This document shows, one piece after another, positions 33,037 to 44,395 of a stretch of 64,000 nucleotides of DNA. Both the position numbers and the translations under genes were made by a program. Position 1 is the first letter of the stretch, and the number at the start of each line of letters is the position of its first letter. Source of the stretch: Centrapalus pauciflorus (lineage: Eukaryota; Streptophyta; Magnoliopsida; Asterales; Asteraceae); the NCBI GenBank assembly GCA_020465985.1, contig JAANYP010009672.1, positions 61,413 through 125,412 of the forward strand, read 5' to 3'. The notes under the pieces were generated by a model. That model had not been told where the DNA came from. It made no database searches and worked only from the letters and a program-made list of their open reading frames with translations.

Positions 33037-33183
33037 ATCGAGATACTCCTTAGCGTCCAGAGGAGGAGCAAGGCCACAGTAGGAAACTAAACCTGAGATG
33101 AGATCTCCATCTAAATCCAAACCCTCCGTTTTCCGGCAAAGATCCAGTAACGCCTTCTCCAACCACTGTCCCGCCGTTTCCAT
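33037..33183 (-). CDS. TRIP4: ASC-1/TRIP4-like protein, coding exon 1
   Basis: Forty-nine codons: METAGQWLEKALLDLCRKTE, then LDLDGDLISGLVSYCGLAPP and LDAKEYLD. This is the conserved N-terminus of plant ASC-1 proteins. The donor GAT|GTAAAT is phase 0 and fits exon 2 at 5126. I chose the ATG at 33183 because the family begins there. An in-frame ATG at 33243 would add 20 residues without family similarity. Neither this exon nor exons 2 and 3 contain a stop or frameshift, so nothing in the visible part argues for a pseudogene. Confidence 0.9.
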
Positions 33184-33280
33184 TCTCCTATATACCGTAC
33201 AGTCTCCGGCGAAGAGAGGTGTTGGGTGCGGCAATTGAACCAACAGAGGAGTTTGCTAAAAAGAAAACAAGTTCTAGTGT

Positions 33281-33287
33281 TTATATA
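33281..33287 (-). promoter_or_regulatory. Probable TATA box of the TRIP4-like gene
   Basis: The minus strand reads ATGTATATAAACAC with TATATAA about 98 bp before the start codon, so transcription would begin near 33255-33250. Position and motif only. Confidence 0.55.
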
Positions 33288-34084
33288 CATTAGTCCACTT
33301 ACTTTGGCATATTAGCAGATTTTCTCCTCCACTTCTGGAATTTGTTCAAAACGAGTAAAACATCCTTCTGGCAGGTATACGAATCATTAACAAATAATTC
33401 AATAAAGCTAAAATATATAAAGTAAGAAATTTAAAATATAATTCTTAGCCAAAATTAATAACATCTATAATCACATAATTTTAATGTTATTATTATTTAA
33501 AAGGGTCAATTGCTAATTTTTATATTTTTTAAAACAAATTCTAAATACACCACATTCATTTTGCTAAATATTATAATGATAATAATACAAACAAAATATC
33601 GATCAAATTTAATATGTGTGTGTGTGTTTAGGTAATCGTGAAAAACTGAATATATCTTGAGAAATGTGTGAAGCACTATGATTCTTAATTTTGTACATTA
33701 ATTCACTTATTTTGAATTTATGATTTATATTTATAAATTCAAAAATAAATAAATTACCTTAAAACGTTGTGAATTTTTTCTTCACTTAACTTAAAATTTA
33801 TGATTCATTATTTATACAATAAAAAAAATGGTGAATCAATATGTAAAAATGATTCACAATGCTTCTCACATTCCTAGAGATACATTTAACATCTCATTTG
33901 ATTCTAAGTTTATATATATAAATAATTTAACAATAATGATGATAATTATAACAACAATTACAATAGTAAAATTATTTAATAAATAATGCATATAAAATTA
34001 TCTATTTGAATTATGAATAGTGTTATCTATCAAACAAAGTAAGTATAGTAACTAATATTGGATGATATATAAATGTGTAAATTA
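33288..34084. other. Intergenic AT-rich sequence, upstream of the TRIP4-like gene
   Basis: No ORF or element recognised. AT-rich, with a short GTGTGT run near 33617. It ends at about 34085 where the truncated SIRE ORF3 begins. Confidence 0.5.
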
Positions 34085-36332
34085 TCTGTTTGTGGAGTAG
34101 CAGGGAAGGAGTCCTTGAACAAATCAAAGAACCCCTTAAGCTGTTCAGACACAGAGTCTGAAATAATAGAGGGTAGAGAGGTCATAGTAGTTTCCAAAGA
34201 ACCAACTTTGTTGGTCAGCAGAGAAAGCTGATCCTTCAAAGGTAGGTCTTTAGAAGATGGAGGTGTATGGGTGGACTGTTTAGATTGGGTAGATGGAGAA
34301 GATGATGAGGAGGCTGGTGTATGTGGATGTGATGGAGAGGGAAGAGGAACATTTGAAAGAAGCTCCATAGCCTGGGCAAAAGTAATGTGGCCCAGCTTGG
34401 AGGGGTCAAAGGGTCCTTCAGCAGCGGCTGTAGCTGCTTCATCAGGAAAAGGGGTTGATGTTGGGGGCCTTTCAGATGCTGCTTGTGTTGCAACATCCTC
34501 ATGAAGGCCAGTGGGTGTTCCCTCTTCAGTGCATTGGTGGAAAAGCACCTCATCATTGGGAGATGGGATATGCATTTCAACATCAGCAGTGGTGAAACCT
34601 GCTGATGGAGTTTGCATGGAGGGAGCAGCCTCACCAGAGGGATGGTATGATCCCTGAGGTTCATCAGCTTGGGTTGTTGGTCCCTCAACAGCTGTTTGGT
34701 GTAGAACAGCTGTATCATGGGGAGCAGAAGTTGAAGGCTGATCTGCTGGTTGGTCTAGACCAGCAGGTTTGACACCTTGTGCAGACTCAGGGTGTAAAGA
34801 AGTTTGAGTGGGGGACAGTGTGGACGCAGTGTGGAGTGGAGAGGACTCCTGTCTTTCAATATCCTCAGCCTGTTGGGAGGCTGGGATAGTTGATGTGGCT
34901 ATCTCCGTTTGTACAACTGGTTCCTGTTGGGAGGAACCAGAGGGTCTAGGCTGACTCTGGGTTGACTCAGGTTGGAGTGAAGCATGCTCCAATTGGGCTG
35001 AACCTTCTCCCAATATAGGAGAGGCAGCAGGGGTTGCTTCTCTTACAACTGAACCCTGTTGGGAGGGAACAGAGGAGGTGGTTGTTTTGGCTGGTTTCTT
35101 TTTGGAGATGGATTTTCGTTGGTAGTGAATGGATGAAGTGGGTGATTGTGGAGAGGTGATGAGGGGTTCAGACTGGACAGGTTTTGAGACTGGGTCAGAA
35201 ACAGGTGGGTTGGCCTGTTCCATAGTCTCAGGTGCCACAAAGGCACCAGCCACAGAGGCTTCAGGGTGAGGAGCCTGCTCCCCCTCAACCACAGAGGCTA
35301 AGAGAGCAGACTCAGACTGAGCTGTTTTGGCCTTCTTTTTCACAGGCCCAGCTTCAGCAGTTGCCAGGGTCCTATTAACAAGTTTGGACCTGGCTTTGGA
35401 CTTTCTTGTGGGAGCAGCAACTTCTGGATCCACCCTCACATCAGAGGGTTCTTCCACCAATCCCAGTAACCTCCTCATTGGAGTAGATAGAGGAGGCTCA
35501 TTGGGTAGCACAGGTGTATAAAATACTCTATTCCCTATAACAGGAAATACAACAGTTTTAAGTAAAGGTTGAGAATTGTACAGGTGCTCACCACAATGAT
35601 GCTTGAATATGAGGCTTAGAAATCTGGGGTATCGAACAGCAGCTGGACGAGTTTCCTGCTGCACCAGATTCCTCAGATTCAGGAAAATCCATTTTGCCAT
35701 GTCGATTGTAGTCCCATCCACCAGCTGCAGAACAAGGGGACTTCATCACGGCTGAGTTGGTCAAAAGAACCAACTTTGCTACTGAAGCTCATCATTACTG
35801 AAGCAAATAAGAAGCTGTAAGTGAGGGACAACTCCTTCCTGAATAAAGTAGCTCCAATTTTGGGTTCTGCTACACCACAGAAGCGTAGCAGATTGCCCAT
35901 TTGTTCATCCTCAGCTTGAGGCATGTCATATGTTTCAGCAGTTGGTAGACGAAGCACCTCCCTGAGAAGATCAGTACTAATATCAATGGTCTGAGTCCCA
36001 TTGAGAATAGTACCCTTGATGACTTTGGTGTTGGGGTTGTAGGCACAGGTGTACCAGAACTCGTACACCATCTCCTGGTACAGGACACCAGGAGTTGCAG
36101 TCATGGCATAGTTCAACGGATGAACTCTTAAGAACTCCACCATTTCTTCATACCCTTTTCCCACATAGTTCTTGGGTATGGTCAGATTTGCAATGTAGTT
36201 GGTGGGTTTGATGGTCAGCATTGTGGTGACTGATGAGTGTTTGACAACATCATCACCAACGAACACTGGAAGAAGGGGATTAGGTCTGTGAGCCATTTGG
36301 GAAGTTTTGAGGTTTGGAGAAGCAAAAGACAC
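34085..36332 (-). pseudogene. SIRE ORF3, copy A (3'-truncated)
   Basis: The N-terminal domain (MAHRPNPLLPVFVGDDVVKH, then MVYEFWYTCAYNPNTKVIKG and DLLREVLRLP) resembles the plant transposon-protein domain found in large plant retroelements. A Ser/Pro/Gln/Thr-rich linker follows (about 34300-35400), then a helical segment (LTNKVGSLETTMTSLPS). A missing base at about 35738, relative to copy C at 47971, shifts the frame. Homology to copy C ends at about 34085 (TPQTDN), after which the frame runs into unrelated sequence. Position after pol matches the env-like ORF of SIRE elements, but I see no signal peptide or clear membrane span. Function unknown. Confidence 0.75.
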
Positions 36333-37001
36333 TTAGTCGATATTTAGGGTTCTTGAGGATTTCTGGAAATGATGAGGAAGACGAAGATGAAACAGTAGTT
36401 GGGTATTAATAGGATTTGAATGTGAGTGTGTATGAGAGAGAAGGTTTGGGCAGTTTGATTTGAAATGTTAGTTAACGGAAAACTGAACGGTTGTCCATGT
36501 CAGAAACATTTGTCAGACCACTTGACCTTTTTAATCACTAACACACGTAACCCACATTATCCGCAGTAATTAAGTTAAATAAAAATATAAATTAAGTAAC
36601 TTAATTGTGAAGAAAGGTAATTAAAAACTGTTAGTCTAAGCTGTTGGTCAAACCTGTGATGAGCAGGGTCATCACAAGCTGTTCAATCTTCAAGCTGTTC
36701 ATTCTTCAAACTGTGCCTTCAGCCTGCTCTCTTTTGTAAGAACATGTTGTGTTCAATAGTTGAACAGGTTACAAGACAATGGCTTGTAAGACAGTGTGAA
36801 GGAGTGAACAGGGTGAAGATTTGACCATCAGAGCAGGCTGGACGAGTAAACTGTTTTTGTTCAGCCTGTTGTATGCTCAAGCTGTTCAAGTTTTTCAGAC
36901 AAATGACTAAGTACAGAACATGTATAACCTGTTCTGTCTAAGCTGTTATGAGAAACTTGAGCAGTGTGAAACACACAAATTCTTAGACCTTTGAGAAACA
37001 C
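36333..37001 (-). other. Spacer between SIRE A pol and ORF3
   Basis: Non-coding. Dense in AAGCTGTTC and TGAACAGGTT words and their variants. The same spacer recurs at 48570-49238 and 50616-51265. Confidence 0.65.
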
Positions 37002-40000
37002 TTAGTCACTCTTGTTTAACATGCCCAGCTTGCTGACAAGGTAATTAAACCTGTTTTCATCAAGAGGTTTGGTGAAAATGTCTGCAAGCTGTTCATTAGT
37101 GGAAATAAAACTTACCTCCACATTACCTTTCTGAATGTGATCCCTAATGAAGTGATGTCTGACTTCAATATGCTTTGTTCTAGTTAGAAATACTGGATTG
37201 TTGGAAATGGCTATGGCACTTGTGTTATCACACAGAATAGGAATTTTCCTATACACAAGCCCATAATCTTCAAGCTGATGCTGCATCCACAGAATCTGCC
37301 CACAGCAGCTTCCAGCAACAATGTACTCAGCTTCAGCAGTAGAAGTAGACACTGAGTTCTGCTTCTTGCTGCACCAACTTATCAACTTACCACCAAGGAG
37401 TTGACATCCACCTGTTGTGCTTTTCCTATCTAGCCTGCAGCCTGCAAAATCAGAATCTGAATAGCCTGTTAGTTCAAGGCTTGAATCTTTGGGATACCAA
37501 AGACCCAAACCTGGTGTACCCTTCAGGTATCTGAAGATTCTTTTAATAGCAGCTAGATGAGATTCTTTTGGATCAACTTGGAACCTAGCACACAGACAGG
37601 TAGCAAACATAATATCAGGTCTACTAGCAGTTAAGTATAGCAAGCTCCCAATCATGCCTCTGTAAGCAGTTACTGAAACAGCTTTGCCACTGGCATCAGC
37701 ATCCAATTTTACATTGGTTGCCATTGGGGTTTTAATAGGAGAACTTTGATCAAATTTGAACTTTTTCAACAGATCTAAAGTGTACTTTCTTTGATTTATA
37801 AAAATTCTAGTTGAGGTTTATTTAACCTGTAGTCCTAAAAAGAAAGTAAGTTCTCCCATCATACTCATTTCATATTTGGATTTCATGAGTAATGAAAAAT
37901 TCTTGCACAACTGCTCATTAGTAGAACCAAATATGATGTCATCCACATAAATTTGAACAAGCATAATATCAGACTTCACCTTCTTTATGAACAGTGTGGT
38001 ATCCACTTTACCTCTGGAATACCCATTGCTCATAAGGAAGTCAGTAAGAGTGTCATACCAGGCTCTAGGGGCTTGTTTGAGACCATAGAGAGCTTTGTCC
38101 AACTTATAGACAAAACCTGGATGTTGTTCATTTTCAAAACCTGGAGGCTGCTTGACATAAACTTCTTCTTGCAGCTTTCCATTTAAAAATGCACTCTTCA
38201 CATCCATTTGAAATACCTTAATGCTCTTATGAGCAGCGTAGGCTAGATACAAACGAATTGCTTCTAGCCTGGCCACAGGAGCAAATGTTTCATCATAATC
38301 AATTCCTTCCTCCGGTCTGTAGCCCTGAGAAACCAGTCTCGCCTTATTTCTAATGACATGACCTTGCTCATCCATCTTATTCTTGAAAACCCATTTTGTG
38401 CCAATGATGGTTTTACCTTTAGGAGCAGGGACCAGCTTCCATACCTTGTTTCTCTCAAACTGATTGAGCTCTTCTTGCATGGCAGTGATCCAATTGGCAT
38501 CTTTTAGTGCTTCATCCACCTTCTTTAGCTCCATCAGTGAAACAAAACTAGAGAACATACAAAAGTTCCCTAAGCTATCCCACCGTGTTTGTACCCCTTT
38601 GTTGATGTCACAAATTATTTGATCATTGGGGTGACACCTGATCCACTTAGGATCATTTTTCAATGATGATTCACCTGAGTTCTTAACATCTTCAGCAGGT
38701 CCTGTTGAACAGCTCTCAAGATTTTCAGACACACTGTTGTCTTGAGCCTGTTCACTTGTTGAACATGTCTGACCACTGTTGAACATATCAGCAGTAGAAC
38801 TAGGAAAATCAGCATTGATAGGTTCAGGACATGCAGTTGTAATTAAGTCAGTACACTTATTCACACAGGTTGTATTGACATAATCATCATCATGTCCATC
38901 ATGATTAACAGGTTCCACACTGGGTGTAGTGGAAGCTTTTGAGTCCTCTTCATTGTTTGAATGCATCAGATCATCAAAGTTAAGTTCTCCTGAAACTGAT
39001 TCAGGAACAGCTTTGGTGGAAGCATTCTTGGACTCTTCAAAGGTGACATTGATAGATTCATCTATCACCTTTCTTTTGTTGTTGTACACTCTGTAGGCTT
39101 TAGAGATAGCAGAGTAGCCAACAAACACACCTTCATCATCTTTTGGTTCAAACTTTGCCAGTTGATCCCTCTGATTCAGAATAAAGCAGGGACACCCAAA
39201 CACATGGAAGTAACTGACATTTGGCTTCCTCCCTTTGAGCAGCTCATAGGGAGTCTTGTTGAACCTTTTCACCACTAAGGATCTGTTTTGGGTGAAGCAG
39301 GCAGTGTTAACAACTTCAACCCAGAATGATGAAGGTAAACCTGATGCACACAGCATGGTTCTAGCAGCTTCAATGAGAGTTCTGTTTCTCCTTTCAGCAA
39401 CTCCATTTTGTTGTGGAGTTCTTACAGCTGAAAAGTTTTGAGTAATTCCTTTCTCTTCACAGAAGTCTTCAAGAGTACTGTTTCTGAATTCAGTACCATG
39501 ATCACTTCTAAGCTGCTTTACTTGGGCAGAGTTCAGCATTTCCATCTTTTTCACAAATCCAATAATTTCTCTAGCAGCCTCTCCTTTGTTCTTCAAGAAG
39601 ATAACCCATGTGTACCTGGAGAACTCATCAACCATTACTAGAGTGTATCTTCTTCCTCCTAGACCTGGGACATTAACAGGTCCAAAGAAGTCCATATGGA
39701 TTAAGAAGAGAGGAGTATCATTAGAGAAGTTATGTTTGGATTTAAATGATGATTTTCTGTGCTTGCCTTTCTCACAAGCTGTGCAGAGTTTATCCTTAAC
39801 AAAGGTCATAGAAGGCAAACCTGTCACCAACTCTTTCTTACAGAGTTTGTTGATGTTCTTGAAGTTCAGGTGTGACAGCCTTTTATGCCATAACCAGTTT
39901 AGGTCTGCATTTGTTCTTGTGAGAAAACAGGTTTCAGTTGTGGGATCAGCAGATTTCATATCCACAACATATACACCTTTCTTTCGTTGAGCACACAACA

Positions 40001-40277
40001 CAACTTTGCCTTGGGGATCCAATATGTAACCCAGGTGCTCATCAAAGTTGACCTTGTAACCAGCATCACACAGTTGGCTTATGCTAACCAGGTTATGTTT
40101 TAACCCAACCACATAGGCTACTCTTTTGAACACTGCAGCACCAGCTTTAAGGGTTCCATATCCCTCAGTAGATCCTTGTACATTGTCACCAAATGTGACT
40201 TTTGGCCCTTTTTCAGGCCTGAGATCACTCAGCAATTCTTTACAACCTGTCATGTGCCCTGAGCAGCCACTGTCCAA
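37002..40277 (-). pseudogene. SIRE A pol: protease, integrase, RT, RNase H (one internal stop)
   Basis: Protease MDSGCSGHMTG at the start. The HHCC segment follows (LWHKRLSHLNFKNINK, CTACEKGK). The integrase core has MDFFGPVNVPGLGGRRYTLV, DHGTEFRNSTLEDFC and TPQQNGVAERRNRT. RT has VFQMDVKSAFLNGKLQEEVY, YGLKQAPRAWYDTL and catalytic IYVDDIIFGS. RNase H has SDSDFAGCRLDRKSTTGG, STAEAEYIVAGSCCGQ and ends FTKPLDENRFNYLVSKLGML. The frame is open from 40277 to a TAA at 37818-37820 where copy B has CAA, then continues to 37002. A second CAA-to-TAA change precedes the protease at about 40295. Apart from these stops all expected domains and catalytic residues are present. Confidence 0.92.
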
Positions 40278-40326
40278 GTACCAAACCTGGGAAGGTTATT
40301 TTTCCTGCAGAGTGATAAGAGAAGTA

Positions 40327-43077
40327 TTAGTTATTTTTAGGGGAACTCATCACAGAGATGAGTTCTCCTACTTCATCAACATTTGTTGATGGACTTATAA
40401 TATCCACACTAATATTCCCTATTTGAATGATATAAGCTTGGATACCACTTTCATTGACTGAGATGTTTCCAACACTGCTTGTAACAGTTGTGAGAGAACC
40501 ATCAGAGTCAACAGGCCTCATGTCCTCAGATTCAGGACAGTCCTTGGCCAGATGTGTCTTCTTCCCACATTTATAACATTTTCTCTTTTTAGGATTTTTG
40601 GAAGAAGAACTTTCAGAAACACATTCTGAGTTATTTTTGTTGATTCTGTTAGTAGGTTTAGCAAACTTATTACTATTTGATGAATCAACAGCTTGAGTGG
40701 AGGGTTCAATAGCCACGACTTTGTCTGTCTCTTCTTTCCTCTTTTTAGGAGGACAGATGTCAAAGACAGTAAGCTTAATTGTCTTTTGAACTTCCACAGG
40801 TTTGGGAAACTTATTCCCAAGTTTCTCAGTCTGAGCAATAGCTTTGCCTTTGCCCCTACTGAGATGTGATTTATGCTGCCTATCAGCATAATCATTATTT
40901 CTGGTTTTGAAAAACTTATTCTCATTTAAAACCAGTTTACCACTATGATTAGAAAACTTATTAGAAATCACAGCAGGTTTGCTTTCAACATGAGACTTGC
41001 CCTTGTTGAAAGCATGCTGCTTAACTTTTGAAAACTTATTTTCAAAATGTTTAGCATCAAAAGGATTATCATGCCTTTTACCATCAGATTTGGACCCAGA
41101 ACCTGTTTTGTCAACAGGTTTAGTATCCACAGCTGCAGTTTGGACATGTTTTCCTTTCTTTTGCTTGTGTGAATCAGCAGAGCACTTAGTAGGCTGGTTT
41201 GATGGAGAACATACTCCAACACCAGCTTTTGAGCTAGGTTCACACGAGCTGTCAGTATTTTGAGGCCTGACAAACCTGTTTGTTGAGATTAGTTTACCAT
41301 TCACTTTTTGAATAAAAGTGTTTGGAAGCTCACCAAGAGTGGATAAATCTTCTTTCAGATTATTAATCTCAACAATGGAAGCTGATGTGTCAAGATCCCC
41401 TCCAAGATAGGCTTGAATTTGTGCAGGGATCTGTTGACTTATACAATGGCTGACTTTTTGTGCAGATTGGCACCAAGAGTCAACTATCTTTTGAAGCTTA
41501 GCATGCTTTATATCTGTTTCTCTCTTTTCTTCCAGTAAAATAGAGTTGATGTGTTTTAATTCATCAAGCTCAGTTTCTAACTTATGGAAACTGTCCAGTT
41601 TACTGGTTTTTGTTTTAAGATCAGTTTTAAGCTTAGAGATTTCAAATAATAAAGCATCATGCTTCTCAACAGCAGCTTTCAAATCAACTAGCATATATTC
41701 AAACATTTTAACTTTTTCTTCAGAACTGTAAGCCATAAAATTTTGTACCTTATACATCATTGTAGGATTCCAGTTCTCCAAGCTGCTGAAAGCTTCAGCT
41801 TCAGCCAGATCCTGTTTGAAACTGCTTGTTGATGGGACATCAGTGTTGGCCATCAGACATTGATTGTCTTCTTCATCAGATGATGAATCAGATTCCTCCC
41901 AGTCACAAGTCTCTGCCATGAGTCCCTTTTGGCGGTTGGAACCCACTGAGTTTTCCAACTTCCTCAGCTTAGCCATGGCCATAAGGTACTTAACCCTATA
42001 ACCATCATCCTTGTTTGTCTTGTGTGGTTTGGATGACTGACCAACAGCTTTTGACACACAGTCAACAGCTATATGGCCAGTTTTGCCACATTTGAAGCAC
42101 TCAGCCTTGGATTTATCAAATGCCTTCTTTTTGCCAGCACCTGAATTTCCTTGCAGCATGTTTCTTCCAAACCTTTTCTTGTTGAACCTTTTGACAAGCA
42201 TAGCCATCATTTGCTCATCATCCTGTTCAACAAGATCTGCATTATCTTCCTCATCTGACACCTCCTCCTTATCATCATCCTGTTGATCAGGTTGAGTGAA
42301 CACATCACTCACCTGATTCACAGGCTGTCTCACATTAGCCACAAAGGCTGCACCTCTTTTAGACATCTCCAAGGCATTTCTCTTCTGTTGCCTTGACTGT
42401 TCATCATTTAGTAAAGATCCATACAAGTTGACAAGATCCATACTTCTGATGGTACCTGAATTTCTTAAGATTGTTGAAAAGTAGTTCCATTCTTCAGGCA
42501 GGACGTCCAAAAACTTGTTCACCAGGGTAAGGCTGTCCTTAGTGATCCCAACAACTTTGAGATCATTCACAAGAGCAGTAAACCTGGTGTAGGTTTCTGT
42601 GAGAGACTCCTTTGGTTTTGCAAAGAAGAGTTCATACTGTCTAACAAGATTGTTAATCCTGTTATCCAGTGTGATTGTGGGTCCATCATAGACGGTACAC
42701 AAAGTATCCCACATCTCCTTTGCTGTCTTCATTTTCTCAACCTGCTTGAACACATCATCAGGGAGAGAAATAACCAGGTTATTCCTGGCCTTTGCATCCA
42801 GAGCCACCAATCTCTTGTCTTCATCAGACCATTGAGCTTTAGCTTTCTCAAAGGTCCTGATTTCAGGAGCAGCTCCTTCAACCGCTGGAGTTATGGTAGT
42901 AACAGAGGTTGGCACATAGGGACCCTCCATCACTATCTCTGGTAGTTGTACATCTAGATTCTCTAGATAGAGCATCATTCTGCACTTCCAGCCAGAGAAG
43001 TTTTGATGATTGAATTTTGGAGGTTTGCCCATAGAGCCATTGTCATAGTATGAGGAACCTGCAGCACTGTTGTCCAT
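40327..43077 (-). CDS. SIRE A gag polyprotein
   Basis: An uninterrupted frame from MDNSAAGSSYYDNGSMGKPP (43077) to a TAA at 40327. The frame extends upstream to 43161, but that ATG lies in the LTR and upstream of the primer site, so 43077 is preferred. Features in order: gag capsid-like region (FSGWKCRMMLYLENLDVQLP, LFFAKPKESLTETYTRFTAL), acidic patch (DDDKEEVSDEEDNADL), CCHC knuckle CFKCGKTGHIAVDC, a long coiled-coil-like segment (LKTDLKTKTSKLDSFHKLET), a Lys-rich stretch, and a second knuckle CYKCGKKTHLAKDC near the C-terminus. About 916 residues, long for copia gag but usual for SIRE types. Pol lies in a different frame after the stop. Confidence 0.9.
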   Translation of the reverse strand: MDNSAAGSSYYDNGSMGKPPKFNHQNFSGWKCRMMLYLENLDVQLPEIVMEGPYVPTSVTTITPAVEGAAPEIRTFEKAKAQWSDEDKRLVALDAKARNNLVISLPDDVFKQVEKMKTAKEMWDTLCTVYDGPTITLDNRINNLVRQYELFFAKPKESLTETYTRFTALVNDLKVVGITKDSLTLVNKFLDVLPEEWNYFSTILRNSGTIRSMDLVNLYGSLLNDEQSRQQKRNALEMSKRGAAFVANVRQPVNQVSDVFTQPDQQDDDKEEVSDEEDNADLVEQDDEQMMAMLVKRFNKKRFGRNMLQGNSGAGKKKAFDKSKAECFKCGKTGHIAVDCVSKAVGQSSKPHKTNKDDGYRVKYLMAMAKLRKLENSVGSNRQKGLMAETCDWEESDSSSDEEDNQCLMANTDVPSTSSFKQDLAEAEAFSSLENWNPTMMYKVQNFMAYSSEEKVKMFEYMLVDLKAAVEKHDALLFEISKLKTDLKTKTSKLDSFHKLETELDELKHINSILLEEKRETDIKHAKLQKIVDSWCQSAQKVSHCISQQIPAQIQAYLGGDLDTSASIVEINNLKEDLSTLGELPNTFIQKVNGKLISTNRFVRPQNTDSSCEPSSKAGVGVCSPSNQPTKCSADSHKQKKGKHVQTAAVDTKPVDKTGSGSKSDGKRHDNPFDAKHFENKFSKVKQHAFNKGKSHVESKPAVISNKFSNHSGKLVLNENKFFKTRNNDYADRQHKSHLSRGKGKAIAQTEKLGNKFPKPVEVQKTIKLTVFDICPPKKRKEETDKVVAIEPSTQAVDSSNSNKFAKPTNRINKNNSECVSESSSSKNPKKRKCYKCGKKTHLAKDCPESEDMRPVDSDGSLTTVTSSVGNISVNESGIQAYIIQIGNISVDIISPSTNVDEVGELISVMSSPKNN

Positions 43078-43138
43078 GGAAACTTGGGAGAATGAGAGAT
43101 CTAGAATGACACACACTCTAAACTGCTCTGATACCAGT

Positions 43139-44201
43139 TGTAGGTCCCGAAAGGTTCCCAAAGTATATAGCTTTAAGCTATAGAGGGGGGGGGGGTGAAT
43201 ACAGCTATTTAAAAACTACACACTATTTTCTCAATGTTTGTATGTATTATCAATAAGTTGTTAATTACAAACAAGCTTGAATGCGGAAAGGTTCAAGCTG
43301 AGATGACAGATACAACAGTATGTTCACTAGTCTAAGACAGACTCAAACTAGTTTACAATGAATACACTCACTAAGAAGCACTCACTGTGTTTACAAGACT
43401 CAGAGGGACAGCTTATGTAGTACAGCTTAGACACAAAGAAACTGTATTACACAAGCAGGCTTGCATGCATGAAAAACACACTTGCACGTTCACTCTTGGC
43501 TTCAACACTTAGCTTTTTGGCTTAATCTTTCTGACCTTAGAAGCTTCCTTTTATACTCACTCAGAGGATCTAAGTGAAACTTCTTCATTGGACGGAATGA
43601 AAAAGGAGAAGTCTTGTCGAAAAGACAACATAACCTTTAATGCACTTTCTGAAAAGCAGACTTGTCTTCTTGTGTGCAGAACTTTTGTATTTTCACTTTG
43701 TCTACTGTTGCATTGCCTTTAACTAAATAAGGAATGTCAACTTTGCGTCTTTCTTCCTTGTAAAGGCCTATTTTGATATAAGAAAAAGGTCTGTCACCCT
43801 TTTTCAAATAACCTTTTTGTCTTCATGTAACAGAACAGCTTGGGCAGGCTGAGCAGTTCTGATTTCCACTTTGTCTTCGACTTTGTAAACTGATCTTGTA
43901 GCCAAAAACAATACATGAGGACTTGGAAACATATTCCATAAAGTGTTTAGCCTGTTCACAAAGAACAGGTTCTGTTCACAAAGAACAGAACACTTGAAAA
44001 CTGCCCAAGCTGCTCACCAGTGTAGAGCAGCGTAGACAGTTTATGTCCAGCCTGTTCAGCAGACTGAACAGCTTGGACAAACTGTCTTAGTTGCAACACA
44101 TGCAACATATAGAACAACTTTGGACTGATATTGAAAATCACTTTTTAGGTATTATTAAGGCATAAACAGGCCTTAACTTTTACCCATCAAGTGCATCAAC
44201 A
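43139..44201 (-). repeat. SIRE LTR shared by element A (5' LTR) and element C (3' LTR)
   Basis: Inner edge at 43139 (CCTACA on the minus strand), next to the primer site. The other end is put at TGTTGATGCAC (44201), with the purine tract GAGGGGGAGATT just before it at 44225-44214. The 12-base gap to the purine tract makes this edge approximate. TATA box TATAAAAGG on the minus strand at 43555-43547. Because ORF3 copy C ends just upstream at 44396 and gag A starts just downstream, this one LTR serves two elements in tandem. Confidence 0.78.
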
Positions 44202-44395
44202 GGTTCGATTAATAATCTCCCCCTCAGATGCAGAACAAGTTTGACTGAGGCCTTTTTGTGCCTAACAACAACATATGCATATAAAGTACAACTAATGTAC
44301 ATTGGACTGTTTTTGTTGGGAGCAGAAAATGGTAAGCCTGTCCAACTGATGGACAGCTTCCATTCTTCACCTGCCCAGATGGCAGATGGACTTCA

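Larger units (their letters stand above)
34085..44201 (-). mobile_element. SIRE-type Ty1/copia element A (LTR, gag, pol, truncated ORF3)
   Basis: Minus-strand order: LTR (44201-43139), primer site (CTCTGATACCAG on the plus strand, 43127-43138), gag (43077-40327), pol (40277-37002), a 0.67-kb spacer and ORF3 (36332 to about 34085). The 3' part of ORF3 and the 3' LTR are missing at 34085. The gag-pol plus extra-ORF architecture and two CCHC knuckles fit the SIRE/Maximus lineage. It is the least damaged element in the window. Confidence 0.88.

Noticed and set aside
34236..34718. 160-codon minus-strand frame (also 46473-46955)
   Set aside because: Alternative frame of ORF3 in its low-complexity region; present in both copies only because ORF3 is duplicated.
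43078..43161. Gag start at 43161
   Set aside because: It would lie inside the LTR and upstream of the primer site. The ATG at 43077 follows the primer site and begins the gag-like sequence.
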